Below, piece by piece: positions 17,310-25,607 of a DNA stretch of 64,000 nucleotides. Below the pieces are notes generated by a model that saw nothing but the letters and a program-made list of their open reading frames with translations, had not been told where the DNA came from and did no database searches. Numbering within the stretch: the stretch's first letter is position 1; each line of letters opens with the position of its first letter. The stretch is from Pseudomonas sp. AFG_SD02_1510_Pfu_092 (lineage in GTDB: Bacteria; Pseudomonadota; Gammaproteobacteria; Pseudomonadales; Pseudomonadaceae): the NCBI RefSeq assembly GCF_003331055.1, contig NZ_PUQD01000004.1, forward strand, positions 86,906 through 150,905, written 5' to 3'. The translations under genes were made by a program, and so were the position numbers.

Positions 17310-19301
17310 ATGAATAATAAAATTATTGCATACCGTCCTGATATTGATGGGTTGCGCGCCTTGGCCGTATTGGCAGTAGTGATTTTTCACTTCAACAAGG
17401 AATGGTTGCCAGGCGGCTTCGTAGGCGTTGATGTCTTCTTTGTCATCTCTGGATATCTGATTACAGGTATCGTAGCAAGGCAGTTAGCTGCAGGCGAATT
17501 CAAGTTTACAGATTTCTATCTGCGACGAATTCGGCGTATTTTACCCGCTGCTGCTTTCATGATCTTCGTGACCGTATTGGCGGGCGTCGTTCTGATGCTT
17601 CCAAAGGATGTCAGCGATTTATCAGGTTCGGCGCTCGCCTCCCTTTTATCGGTAGCGAATATATATTTCTGGAAATATCTGGATGTAAGCTATTTTGCGG
17701 CTTCTTCAGATATGGTTCCGTTGCTTCATATGTGGTCTCTCGGCGTTGAGGAACAATTTTATCTGCTGTGGCCTGCTTTTCTATTTTCTGCGTTTGTTTT
17801 GGGTGGAAAGCGATGGCTGATAATTGTTGCAGTGTTTTTGGCAGCTCTATCGTTTATTTGTGGGCAATTAACATTGGCCGCGGATCAGAAATTTTCTTAT
17901 TATATGTTGCCAGCACGTGCTGGTGAGCTGTTGATTGGTGCTGCTACTTATTTCATATGCCAAAATACCAATTATAAACCTCAGCGGATTCATGCTGAGT
18001 TGATGGCTGCTGTCGGCCTTGTGATTACGACCGGGTCATTGATATTGATTCGTGAGTCGGATGGTTTCCCAGGCCTTATCTCGATACTGCCTACCGTTGG
18101 TGTTGCACTGCTTATTGCAGGCGGCACATTCAGCCCAACGTACATCGGTAAACTGTTCTCTCTACGCCCCTTGGTAGGGATCGGATTGGTATCATTCTCT
18201 CTCTATCTGTGGCATTGGCCGGTGCTGGCGTTTTATCGTTATGCAATGGGTGAACCTGACCTGCTTGGCGGCGGGCTGTGTCTTGTCATTATTGTAACGA
18301 TGACATTATTCTCGTATTTCTTTGTGGAAAAACCCTTCAGGCATGGGGGCTCTTCCCCCAAAGCGTTTGCCCTTTCCGGGTTGCTCGCGGCGACTTGCAT
18401 GCTTTCGGGTGTTGCGTTGTATTTCAACGGGGTGATTGAACTGCTTTCACCCAAAGGCTACGTAGAGAAATTAACGAATATTAACGATAACACAGGGCCC
18501 GCTTTTAGCTACCGATATGTATGTCAGGTCGGAGCCAAGGCCGAGTTTTTGAGCGATAAAAAATGTGTCGTCGGGGACCTGTCTAAAGAACCGCGTGCGA
18601 TTCTATTTGGCGACTCTAATGCCGCGCATTTTATGGGCTATTTGAAGGTTCTTGCGGAGCATTATGGCTACACGTTGCGGAACATAGAGCACGCTTCTTG
18701 CCCGCCATTTCCTGGAGAGCTTAGTCAAAAATACGTCTTGCCCGCTGCTAAGAAAAGCTGTGTTGCGTTCAACAAAATGGTGCGCAGTGAACTCAAGAAC
18801 TATGAGACTGTTGTGCTGGGCGCAAGTTGGCAAGCATATGCGAGGGAGCCGAGCTTTGAATCTGACTTCAGGCAGACTTTGAAGCTACTTGTCGATTCCG
18901 GTAAAAGCGTCGTTGTTGCTCTTCGAGCGCCAGGGTTCATTGGCTATGATCGTGACTGCAGCAAGAAACAGCTCAAGATACCGTTCATGTCATGCGAGAA
19001 GCAATCTTCGTATGCAGATAAAGGTGAGATCGCGGTTAACAAGCTGATCGTTGATGTCGCTAAAGATTATCAACGAGTCAGCGTGTTTGGCTTGCGAGAA
19101 TTCATCTGCAAGAACGGGACATGTTCAGCCTATATGAAAGGCATTCCGCTATATTATGATGAGGGTCATTTGAGCATTCCCGGCTCTGAAATGCTAGGTG
19201 AGGAAGCGCTGCGAACAAACTCGTTGCCACTGGAATTATTACGAGCGCTCTCGAATAACCCGGAATCGTTCGCGGATAGCGGCAGCATTAAAGATATGTA
19301 A
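17310..19301 (+). CDS. OafA-like acyltransferase 3 / SGNH-hydrolase fusion (copy 2)
   Basis: This 663-residue paralog of the preceding gene has the same layout. An acyltransferase-3 membrane domain (YRPDIDGLRALAVLAVVIFH, FFVISGYLITG, LLHMWSLGVEEQFYL) is followed by a periplasmic SGNH domain (FGDSNAAH, YDEGHLS). Long blocks are shared with copy 1 in the membrane half; the SGNH halves differ more, so acyl acceptor position may differ. ATG 17310 (MNNKIIAYRPDIDG) follows AAAGGGAA. An ATG at 17289 is a weaker alternative. The gap to copy 1 is about 100 AT-rich bases. The gene ends in front of a bidirectional hairpin. Confidence 0.9.
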   Translation: MNNKIIAYRPDIDGLRALAVLAVVIFHFNKEWLPGGFVGVDVFFVISGYLITGIVARQLAAGEFKFTDFYLRRIRRILPAAAFMIFVTVLAGVVLMLPKDVSDLSGSALASLLSVANIYFWKYLDVSYFAASSDMVPLLHMWSLGVEEQFYLLWPAFLFSAFVLGGKRWLIIVAVFLAALSFICGQLTLAADQKFSYYMLPARAGELLIGAATYFICQNTNYKPQRIHAELMAAVGLVITTGSLILIRESDGFPGLISILPTVGVALLIAGGTFSPTYIGKLFSLRPLVGIGLVSFSLYLWHWPVLAFYRYAMGEPDLLGGGLCLVIIVTMTLFSYFFVEKPFRHGGSSPKAFALSGLLAATCMLSGVALYFNGVIELLSPKGYVEKLTNINDNTGPAFSYRYVCQVGAKAEFLSDKKCVVGDLSKEPRAILFGDSNAAHFMGYLKVLAEHYGYTLRNIEHASCPPFPGELSQKYVLPAAKKSCVAFNKMVRSELKNYETVVLGASWQAYAREPSFESDFRQTLKLLVDSGKSVVVALRAPGFIGYDRDCSKKQLKIPFMSCEKQSSYADKGEIAVNKLIVDVAKDYQRVSVFGLREFICKNGTCSAYMKGIPLYYDEGHLSIPGSEMLGEEALRTNSLPLELLRALSNNPESFADSGSIKDM

Positions 19302-19329
19302 TGGGCTGTTGTCACTCTTGTTTTAGAAG

Positions 19330-19359
19330 AATGGGCGGGTATGCACCTGCCCATTGTTT
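19330..19359. terminator. Hairpin terminator between convergent genes
   Basis: AATGGGCGGGT and ACCTGCCCATT form an 11-bp stem (one G-T pair) with loop ATGC, followed by TGTTTA. It lies between the + strand acyltransferase and the - strand DUF6270 gene and could act on both. Confidence 0.65.
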
Positions 19360-19374
19360 ATAGACGATGAACGC

Positions 19375-20460
19375 TTACAACAGGTTTTCCATTTCTTCAA
19401 CGTTACATTTCGCGGATAGCTGTTCTTCCAGTGTATCTTTGTAAAAAGCAATGACCTCTAATGTCTCGTATGAAGTCGGGACAGGGAATCGGGCATCTCG
19501 TGAGGTGCTGTACCAGCGCACATCGCGACGGGCACCGTCTACTACCAGATAAAAAGCGACATTTCCGCTATTTTGAATATTTCCACCAGTAGCCAAAGAG
19601 CAGTGGGCAAATATTTCTTGGTCTGCTTTAAATGCCGCTACAGTAAGTCTTGCACCGGAGGAGACAAGTGGAGGATAAGGGCAAGGTGTTGACGGGGCTT
19701 CGGCATCCGTCTCATCTAGACTCTCAGCCTTTTTCCTTATCTGTAAGAGGGCTTCTGCGTAGTAGCCCTCAGAATAATGGAAAGGAGATATACCCCAGCG
19801 GTGTTTTTCGTCGGCCGTTAAAAGAGAGGGAGAAAAGCTTATGAACTGATGCTCGGCCAACTCGTGGCTCAATACATCATACATCCAGCTCAATTCGGCA
19901 TTTGCCTTGTCAATTAAAGCAGGCGCTACAGGGAAATTGGTTTCGCTGTCTTTATCAAACTTCGACGACCAAAAAACTTTGTTGATGAGCACGCTGTCTA
20001 GCTTGTTGCGGTCCCTCAAGAAAGCGAACAGTCTTTGCATTCCCTGTAACCAGAGCTTGCGACGCTCCATCGAACCTTGAGGGATTATTCTGAAACCGGC
20101 TATGGATGGGTCTTCAAGCAAGCCACTCTCGGTAAGTTCATTTGACAGCGTGATTATTTGTCCGGAAGGCAATGCGACCAGGTCGAATCGTTCATCGATC
20201 AAGTCTATTAGAATTATATCCGAGTTATTGAATTGGTTGTTCTCGGAAAACATCGCCTTTGAGAAATCGTACGCAACCATGCGGCGACGAAAGGCTGAAG
20301 GTATGCGTGCTAATGCCTCTTCGTTAATATAGGCTGCACTGCAAAGTGAAGCCATAGAGGATCTTGCATAGTATTCTAACAGACTGAAGTCGCTGGTCTC
20401 CTCAAGGTTGAATATGTCTCGGGAGACGCAGCTGCCATAGATAATTAGATTCTTAGTCAC
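19375..20460 (-). CDS. DUF6270 domain protein (GSCVSRD-type, possible SGNH-like)
   Basis: This 361-residue protein begins MTKNLIIYGSCVSRDIFNLE. A beta strand followed by GSC(V/T)SRD is the signature I associate with DUF6270 proteins found in capsule and surface polysaccharide loci. IILIDLIDERFDL and the later FHYSEGYYAEALLQI resemble the second block and C-terminal Asp/His-type region of SGNH-like esterase folds. An acyl- or glycan-modifying role is therefore possible but unproven. It has no signal peptide or membrane segment. It sits alone between the acyltransferase pair (convergent) and a 475-base gap, and is AT-rich like them. Confidence 0.6.
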   Translation of the reverse strand: MTKNLIIYGSCVSRDIFNLEETSDFSLLEYYARSSMASLCSAAYINEEALARIPSAFRRRMVAYDFSKAMFSENNQFNNSDIILIDLIDERFDLVALPSGQIITLSNELTESGLLEDPSIAGFRIIPQGSMERRKLWLQGMQRLFAFLRDRNKLDSVLINKVFWSSKFDKDSETNFPVAPALIDKANAELSWMYDVLSHELAEHQFISFSPSLLTADEKHRWGISPFHYSEGYYAEALLQIRKKAESLDETDAEAPSTPCPYPPLVSSGARLTVAAFKADQEIFAHCSLATGGNIQNSGNVAFYLVVDGARRDVRWYSTSRDARFPVPTSYETLEVIAFYKDTLEEQLSAKCNVEEMENLL

Positions 20461-20935
20461 TGTCTTATTTTAGCCTTCTGGAGTGATGCAATTTGGTAAT
20501 GCATCAAATGGCGCGACCACAAAGCCCGCAACTACTAGGGGCGTAACCGATTTGATTATCTTCAGGAAGCGCCGATGAGGCTCGATAGTCATGGGACGGT
20601 TAGTAGTGGCGATCATATAGGATCCAATTCATGCCTTTTTCAGGGATAGCTAATAGCATTATCCCGAGCAAGGGAGGGGAATGCAACGCCCATGCGGCGG
20701 CTACCAAGCGCTCTAATCCGTAGTGCGTCACAAGAATGAAATCCTTGCGAACCCCTGCTCATGCACGGGGCGGGCTTGATGTCGATGTGCTGCGTGGGAC
20801 TTGAACCTATGACCCTGCTTTAGGGCAGAGAGTTCAATTTTTTCTGAAGTGGATGCGCCTTGGATGATGAGTGGTCAAGCTGAAATAGATTTGCCTGGTA
20901 TGAGTGGACAGTTGCTTATTTAGGAGGCCGCTGTC
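20461..20935. other. 475-base gap between two - strand genes
   Basis: There is no credible coding frame. Around 20790-20831 there is a tRNA-like fragment (separate entry). The rest shows no repeats or palindromes that I can recognise. It separates the DUF6270 gene from the glycosyltransferase gene cluster, so those are probably different transcripts. Confidence 0.5.
20790..20831 (-). other. Degenerate tRNA 3'-half-like fragment
   Basis: On the - strand this reads as an anticodon-arm-like segment (CTCTG...CAGGG around CCCTAAAG), then GTCATAGGTTCAAGTCCCAC. The latter resembles a T-arm (GGTTCAAGTCC). The T-stem has mismatches, the anticodon loop is one base too long, and no 5' half or acceptor stem is visible. 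It could be a relic of a tRNA attachment site or chance similarity. Confidence 0.25.
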
Positions 20936-22162
20936 TTAGCTATTTGTATCATAGAATGTTGATCGAGCCACGTACTTTGGCGAAAGCTTTAATATGTCCT
21001 TGGCCATTTCCTTCTTGATATTGCTTCGAGAGAATTGCTCGACAAAATCAGATCTGGAAGTTTGCTGCAACTTCAGGTTTTGTAAGGCATCAATGGCCCC
21101 TTCAATATCGCATGGCCGGAACAGTGCAGTATTTTTAATCCGTTTTTTTGCAAAGCGAGCGGCATAACCAGAAAGGCCGCCCCAAATAGGCTTATTGGTT
21201 GCGGCGTACTCAAATAGCTTAGAAGGCAGGACTCGACGAAATGCTTTTAGATTATTCAAGTGCAAAAAAAGGACGTCGGCTTGGTGGTAAACTTGAAGCA
21301 ATTCATCTCGTTTCATTGGCGGAGAAATTCGAACGTTATTAACCTCGGCCTGTTCAAGTGCAAGCTTGAGGTGGCTTAACGTGCTTCCAGCGCCGATCAA
21401 GTGAAATTCTACCTGGCCAGTAAGCCGTTTCGCCAGTTCGGGAAGTATCTGGTGCAGACCTTGCCCGGTGCCAATGTTTCCTGCGTAAACCACTTTAATG
21501 CGAGCGGGTGCTGTTTCAGGCTCTGCTGTGAGTGATATCGAGTTTTGGTTTATGAATAAGTCATCTACGCCGTTAGTGTAAAGAGTAAACTTTCGGCCTG
21601 GATAGCGAGTATTAAAGTAAGGCAGGAAACCTGGCGATATCAAATTTACACGGGTCGCGTTGTTTATGGTCCAACGTTCAACGGGTGAAAAAATGAGAGC
21701 TGCAAAGCGTCCCCACTGAGCGGGCAGGAGGTCTCGCAAGGTATCAACGAAAATGTCGCGAATATCTAAATACAATCCACAGCCGGTTCGTTTCGCAATG
21801 AGGGCCCCGAGCGAGGCTGTCATTAAACGCGACGAGGTGGCGAACACTAGGTCGTAGTTTTGATTTCGTGTGATTTTTAGCGCGCTGATGGCGAAACTGA
21901 TGAAGGCTTTTGCCTGATCTCTGATCCCACTTCGATGTGCCGGTATATCAATACGCCTGATTGTTAGAAGTGGGGAGTGTTCAAGACTGACCGCATTTGC
22001 TGTAAAGGAGTGATAGCGGTTAGGGTGTGTCGTGACCACATCGATAGCCACGTGCTCACCTAACTCAGCCCGTAGTGCGTCGACCAGCGCTTCTGCACGA
22101 AATGAACCTGCCGAGAGATCCGGTGGGTAGTAAAAGCTTAGCAGAAGAATTCGGGTGGTCAT
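20936..22162 (-). CDS. Glycosyltransferase family 4
   Basis: This is a 408-residue GT-B protein. The N-terminus MTTRILLLSFYYPPDLSAGSFR is the typical group 1 start, with an acceptor-side Gly/Ser loop. LYLDIRDIFVDTL at about residue 130 is a conserved GT4 element seen in capsule and O-antigen transferases of the WbuB type. In the C-terminal domain KVVYAGNIGTGQGLH marks the donor site. LPSKLFEYAATNKPIWGG replaces the E-x7-E region (PSKLFEY variant). It is the last gene of a - strand cluster, and its ATG shares one base with the upstream gene's stop. Confidence 0.85.
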   Translation of the reverse strand: MTTRILLLSFYYPPDLSAGSFRAEALVDALRAELGEHVAIDVVTTHPNRYHSFTANAVSLEHSPLLTIRRIDIPAHRSGIRDQAKAFISFAISALKITRNQNYDLVFATSSRLMTASLGALIAKRTGCGLYLDIRDIFVDTLRDLLPAQWGRFAALIFSPVERWTINNATRVNLISPGFLPYFNTRYPGRKFTLYTNGVDDLFINQNSISLTAEPETAPARIKVVYAGNIGTGQGLHQILPELAKRLTGQVEFHLIGAGSTLSHLKLALEQAEVNNVRISPPMKRDELLQVYHQADVLFLHLNNLKAFRRVLPSKLFEYAATNKPIWGGLSGYAARFAKKRIKNTALFRPCDIEGAIDALQNLKLQQTSRSDFVEQFSRSNIKKEMAKDILKLSPKYVARSTFYDTNS

Positions 22163-23406
22163 TATCGAGCCTGTTTTCTGGGAGTGGCAATTGGGAGTAT
22201 TTGTTGGTAAAGATTTACCAAACGAGCCTCCTGCTCTTCCCAGTTCAATGTTCCTGCGGTTACGCGCGCGTTGTGGGCAAGTCTTTTCCGTAGCTGTAAG
22301 TCGGTAACCAACTGGTTTAATGCCTGCGCCAGTGCTGGCGAATTATTGGCTGGTACCAGCATCCCGACATCGTTAGTTCGCACAATTCGACGAATTTCCG
22401 GGAAGTCAGTTGCCACGACTGGCAAGCCAGCAATCAAGTACTCAAAAAGTTTGTTGGAGTCGGTAGTGTAATGATTGAGGCAAGTATTTTCGATTGGTTG
22501 CACGCCAATGTCAGCAGATGCGGTATATTTTGGTAACTCTGATAAAGCGACTGTGGGAATGAAATGAACACGTTGCTGCAATCCGAGCGTGTCGCGAAGC
22601 TGAATCAGAGTTTGAGTCAGGCGGCCACCACCAATGAGCACAAAGTAGGCATTAGGCACCTCCTTGGCAGTTTGGATCAGTTTTTCAAGGCCCCGGCCTT
22701 GCTGCAAGCCGCCTTGGTAAATAATTATTGGCCAAGGAGCGGTCAGCCCAAGCTCTTCTCGGATTTGGTTGGAAGTAGCGCAATGAGTCAGCCGAGGGCG
22801 GTTTTGCAAGACGGTGGGGCGCACCACTCCATAAGCGCGAGCGAAGTACTTCGCTCTTGCGTCAGTGGTCGTGATGCTGCCATCTACCTTGGGCATCAGC
22901 AGTTTTTCTACGAAGCCTACCATGCGGCGGAAGCTCTCATAACCTTCGCGGCTGGTGCTGATTTCATGGGCGTCATATACCAGACGTGCTCGGCTGAAAC
23001 GAGCAGCTAACCAGGCCGTAGGCAGAGTGTTCACATCGTGGGCATGCACTAGATGGGGACGATGCCGGATCATGTGCCAAAGAAGAGCGGTATGCGTCCA
23101 AGCCCGGGCGATGAGGCGCAAAAGCTGATGCTTGAATGTGAGTTTTCCAATGGGGCCTTGGGTTTTGCTGGTGTGGGTGGCCTTGGTCGCCTCTGCCTTT
23201 CCCTTACGCCAGCGCCACAGCGGACTACGAGCAACACGGAACACACCAATACCGTCCTTTAGCTGTTCGCGCTGACGCGTTACGCCAGGGGTGTGCAGAG
23301 CAAAGACCGTAACTTCATAGCCTGCGTGTTGAAGTGTCTGAGCCTCCTTCAGGACACGGGCGTCATTCAGGAATTCATTCCAGACGATCATGGCTACACG
23401 TTGCAT
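22162..23406 (-). CDS. Glycosyltransferase family 4
   Basis: This is a 414-residue GT-B protein starting MQRVAMIVWNEFLNDARVLKE, a common GT4 opening. LVYDAHEISTSREGY at about residue 130 matches the acceptor-domain motif of the WbuB/capsule group. The donor domain has IIYQGGLQQGRGLEKLI, then SNKLFEYLIAGLPVVATDFP, the NK-x-FEY variant of the E-x7-E site. The start at 23406 overlaps the upstream gene by 13 bases. A longer reading frame into that gene exists but shows no family similarity. It probably acts with the next gene on one glycan. Confidence 0.87.
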   Translation of the reverse strand: MQRVAMIVWNEFLNDARVLKEAQTLQHAGYEVTVFALHTPGVTRQREQLKDGIGVFRVARSPLWRWRKGKAEATKATHTSKTQGPIGKLTFKHQLLRLIARAWTHTALLWHMIRHRPHLVHAHDVNTLPTAWLAARFSRARLVYDAHEISTSREGYESFRRMVGFVEKLLMPKVDGSITTTDARAKYFARAYGVVRPTVLQNRPRLTHCATSNQIREELGLTAPWPIIIYQGGLQQGRGLEKLIQTAKEVPNAYFVLIGGGRLTQTLIQLRDTLGLQQRVHFIPTVALSELPKYTASADIGVQPIENTCLNHYTTDSNKLFEYLIAGLPVVATDFPEIRRIVRTNDVGMLVPANNSPALAQALNQLVTDLQLRKRLAHNARVTAGTLNWEEQEARLVNLYQQILPIATPRKQAR

Positions 23407-25157
23407 ATGGCCACCTCTAAAACGGGTCGATTGAGAGCACTTGTCAGATTTGAGATCTGGGGGAGGATTTCCGCGGCCGATATGTAGTTTTGTCTCACGA
23501 GCAGCTGATCGAGTTGAAAACACAATGCCGAAAGATATAAATGTTGAGCCGTCACTGCTTGCGTGTCGTCGCGTTGCGCTTGGAGATCGAGCAGCAATGC
23601 TGGTAGCGACGGCTCCAGCTTTTTGGAAATGTGCAGACTGGCGCCGATGGGTTCAAGGCTCCAGTTGCCCCAGTAGCTTGCGGTCAAGGCGCCAGTGCTC
23701 GAAATGAAAATCTGATCCTTACCTACCTGAGAGTTGCAAATATGAAGAGGAAGGGTACGAAGCAGATAGCGAGTATTTTCTATATCACGCATGAAGGCTC
23801 TGAATGCTTCTTGGTGTTTGCTGATTTCGAGTGCTTCGCCAAGGTTGGCCAGCGCGGAGTCGTTTAGACGGTCCCACAGTAGAGGTCGCGAGCGGGTATA
23901 TTTTTGCACAAGTGATGGAGAAGGGATGCTTCTCATGAGGCGCTTGGTGAGTTCAAGTTGGTGTGTGCCAAACTCAATTGCGGGTACTTTATTCAGATGC
24001 TCTGGTCGGAAGATATGACAATGGAAGCCATCCATGATGGTTGCATGAATAAAGGGAATGGTGCAAAGGTTTAGAATATGCGGTTCGGACAGTAAAGTGG
24101 CTTCGTTGATAGCTAACGTGCTGCGCGTGGTGTTGAAGATTTTGATAAGATAGGTGTCTGTAGCGCCTAGGCTGTTTTTACTATTTACTTCGAGCGCAAA
24201 AACATCGTGCACGCCACTTTGATGCCAGTTTACACAATGTTCGGTATAGGGTTTTTGCGCGATACTGTTAACTAAGGCTGGCACCCAATTATCGATTTGG
24301 GTTTTAGTGAAAATGTTCCAGAAACGTGTTGCTTTAGACTTTGTTTCGCCGATTAATTTATGACCGCTGAAGAACAGCGCTGAAATCTGTAAGCGCTGTT
24401 CTTTAAGCAGGATTACATCCTGGATTAGCAAAGTAGCCCGCTGCATGATCTGACGTGTGAGCAACACGCCGATTATTGCGGGAAGCAGGCTGGGTGGCGT
24501 ATCTGAGAGCAGATCATAGGCGAGATAGGAAAACGCAGCGAGGAAGCCAAATGATCCCATCGAATTCACTAATTCATAAGTGGCTTCACTCGTTGATGAT
24601 GAATGGCCTTTTTTTAATGCCGTTATCGCTCTGGCGACAACCCCCATCAAAAGCCAAAACGAAATGACTGCGACTGAGAGTTCTAAGTATATAAATCCAA
24701 GCGCTGCGATGGTTAGCGCGAGAAACACAACCGCAGCTAAACTTCTTGTAAGCCGAAGATACGCCTTGCGAGCGACATCATCCTGCCCATCGAATACAAT
24801 CAACTTGCTGCTGTTGCTCACCAGCTTTTCGCTTCCAAGAACCGTCAGTTTCTTGGTGATCGACTCCGAAGCGAGATAAAGCAAATAGAAGGCGATCGCT
24901 GCAAGGCAAAGCCCTACAAATAGTTCCCGTTGCTCGAACGCCTTGAAATATTCAGGGAAGTACGAGGGAATGGAAGGTGATCCAATAAGAATGATTGCCT
25001 TCAAGGGCAGGTACGATGCTGCCAATAAGCTGATCTGCGCGGCTAAAGTGCAGATTATGATTGTTAACGTAAGCCCCGGGATGTTGCGAGTTACCTTGGA
25101 AGCAACGGAGTAGATCCAGCGGCCTGAATTTTGATTTGCGCTTTTTGCTTCGCTCAT
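23394..25157 (-). CDS. Membrane protein: ABC-exporter-like TMD fused to degenerate kinase-like domain
   Basis: I do not recognise this 587-residue protein as a named family. Residues 28-265 hold about six membrane helices with spacing like an ABC-exporter membrane domain, ending in a long LLTRQIMQRATLLIQDVILLKEQR helix. No Walker A or B motif follows. Residues 300-580 look like a kinase (APH/choline-kinase-like) domain. YLIKIF (Lys about 339) and NEATLL (Glu about 353) could be the beta3 Lys and helix-C Glu. LPLHICN (about 470) stands where HGD-x-x-x-x-N is expected, and WGNWSLEPIG (about 496) where the D-W-E loop is expected. The catalytic Asp residues look lost. It lies between a lipoprotein gene and a GT4 gene that it overlaps by 13 bases. 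The kinase and ABC readings are inference. Confidence 0.5.
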   Translation of the reverse strand: MSEAKSANQNSGRWIYSVASKVTRNIPGLTLTIIICTLAAQISLLAASYLPLKAIILIGSPSIPSYFPEYFKAFEQRELFVGLCLAAIAFYLLYLASESITKKLTVLGSEKLVSNSSKLIVFDGQDDVARKAYLRLTRSLAAVVFLALTIAALGFIYLELSVAVISFWLLMGVVARAITALKKGHSSSTSEATYELVNSMGSFGFLAAFSYLAYDLLSDTPPSLLPAIIGVLLTRQIMQRATLLIQDVILLKEQRLQISALFFSGHKLIGETKSKATRFWNIFTKTQIDNWVPALVNSIAQKPYTEHCVNWHQSGVHDVFALEVNSKNSLGATDTYLIKIFNTTRSTLAINEATLLSEPHILNLCTIPFIHATIMDGFHCHIFRPEHLNKVPAIEFGTHQLELTKRLMRSIPSPSLVQKYTRSRPLLWDRLNDSALANLGEALEISKHQEAFRAFMRDIENTRYLLRTLPLHICNSQVGKDQIFISSTGALTASYWGNWSLEPIGASLHISKKLEPSLPALLLDLQAQRDDTQAVTAQHLYLSALCFQLDQLLVRQNYISAAEILPQISNLTSALNRPVLEVAICNV

Positions 25158-25205
25158 AATAACTTGCCTTGTTACGGGTTCAACTGAATTTCCGGGGCTT
25201 CTGTT

Positions 25206-25589
25206 TTAGTTTACCGCCCAGGAAAGTACTGCTTGTGTGACTGCCTGGTTAGGGTTGGATTGTTTGAAGTTGGCAACAATCATTGCGGATTTCGGCTTTC
25301 TGAAGTATGCCTGAATCGTTGAGTCGTCTTGAGTTTTAATGCTTGGCTTGTAGCCGCTCTTTTCTAGTGCCTGGCTGAAATCTTGATATACAGTCTTCAG
25401 GTCGGCAGTGGTTTCGAAGTAATGGAACTGCCGATCTTTATCGTCCTTGGTTGCCATGTAGCTTTTCGTGCTCTTGACATTGTTCAAAGAGATCTTGTTG
25501 CCTTCCTGGAGATTCAAGTCGGTCGTGTTTGGAGCATCGCACGCGGTCAAGAAAAGGGCCAGGATCGAATACAGAGCAATTTTTTTCAT
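25206..25589 (-). CDS. Small lipoprotein of unknown function
   Basis: This 127-residue protein has a lipoprotein signal peptide: a KK pair, a hydrophobic stretch and the lipobox LTAC with Cys about residue 17. The residue after Cys is Asp, the classical inner-membrane retention signal. The mature part is mixed alpha/beta with no family I recognise. It lies 18 bases after the heparinase-like gene and 48 bases before the membrane-protein gene, so it is probably in the same operon and may act with that membrane protein at the periplasmic face. Confidence 0.7.
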   Translation of the reverse strand: MKKIALYSILALFLTACDAPNTTDLNLQEGNKISLNNVKSTKSYMATKDDKDRQFHYFETTADLKTVYQDFSQALEKSGYKPSIKTQDDSTIQAYFRKPKSAMIVANFKQSNPNQAVTQAVLSWAVN

Positions 25590-25607
25590 GTTTGTTCCGA
25601 GATTAAT

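Noticed and set aside
22162..23523. 39-codon longer start for the GT4 gene
   Set aside because: The extra residues lie inside the upstream membrane-protein gene and do not match GT4 N-termini, whereas MQRVAMIVWNE does.
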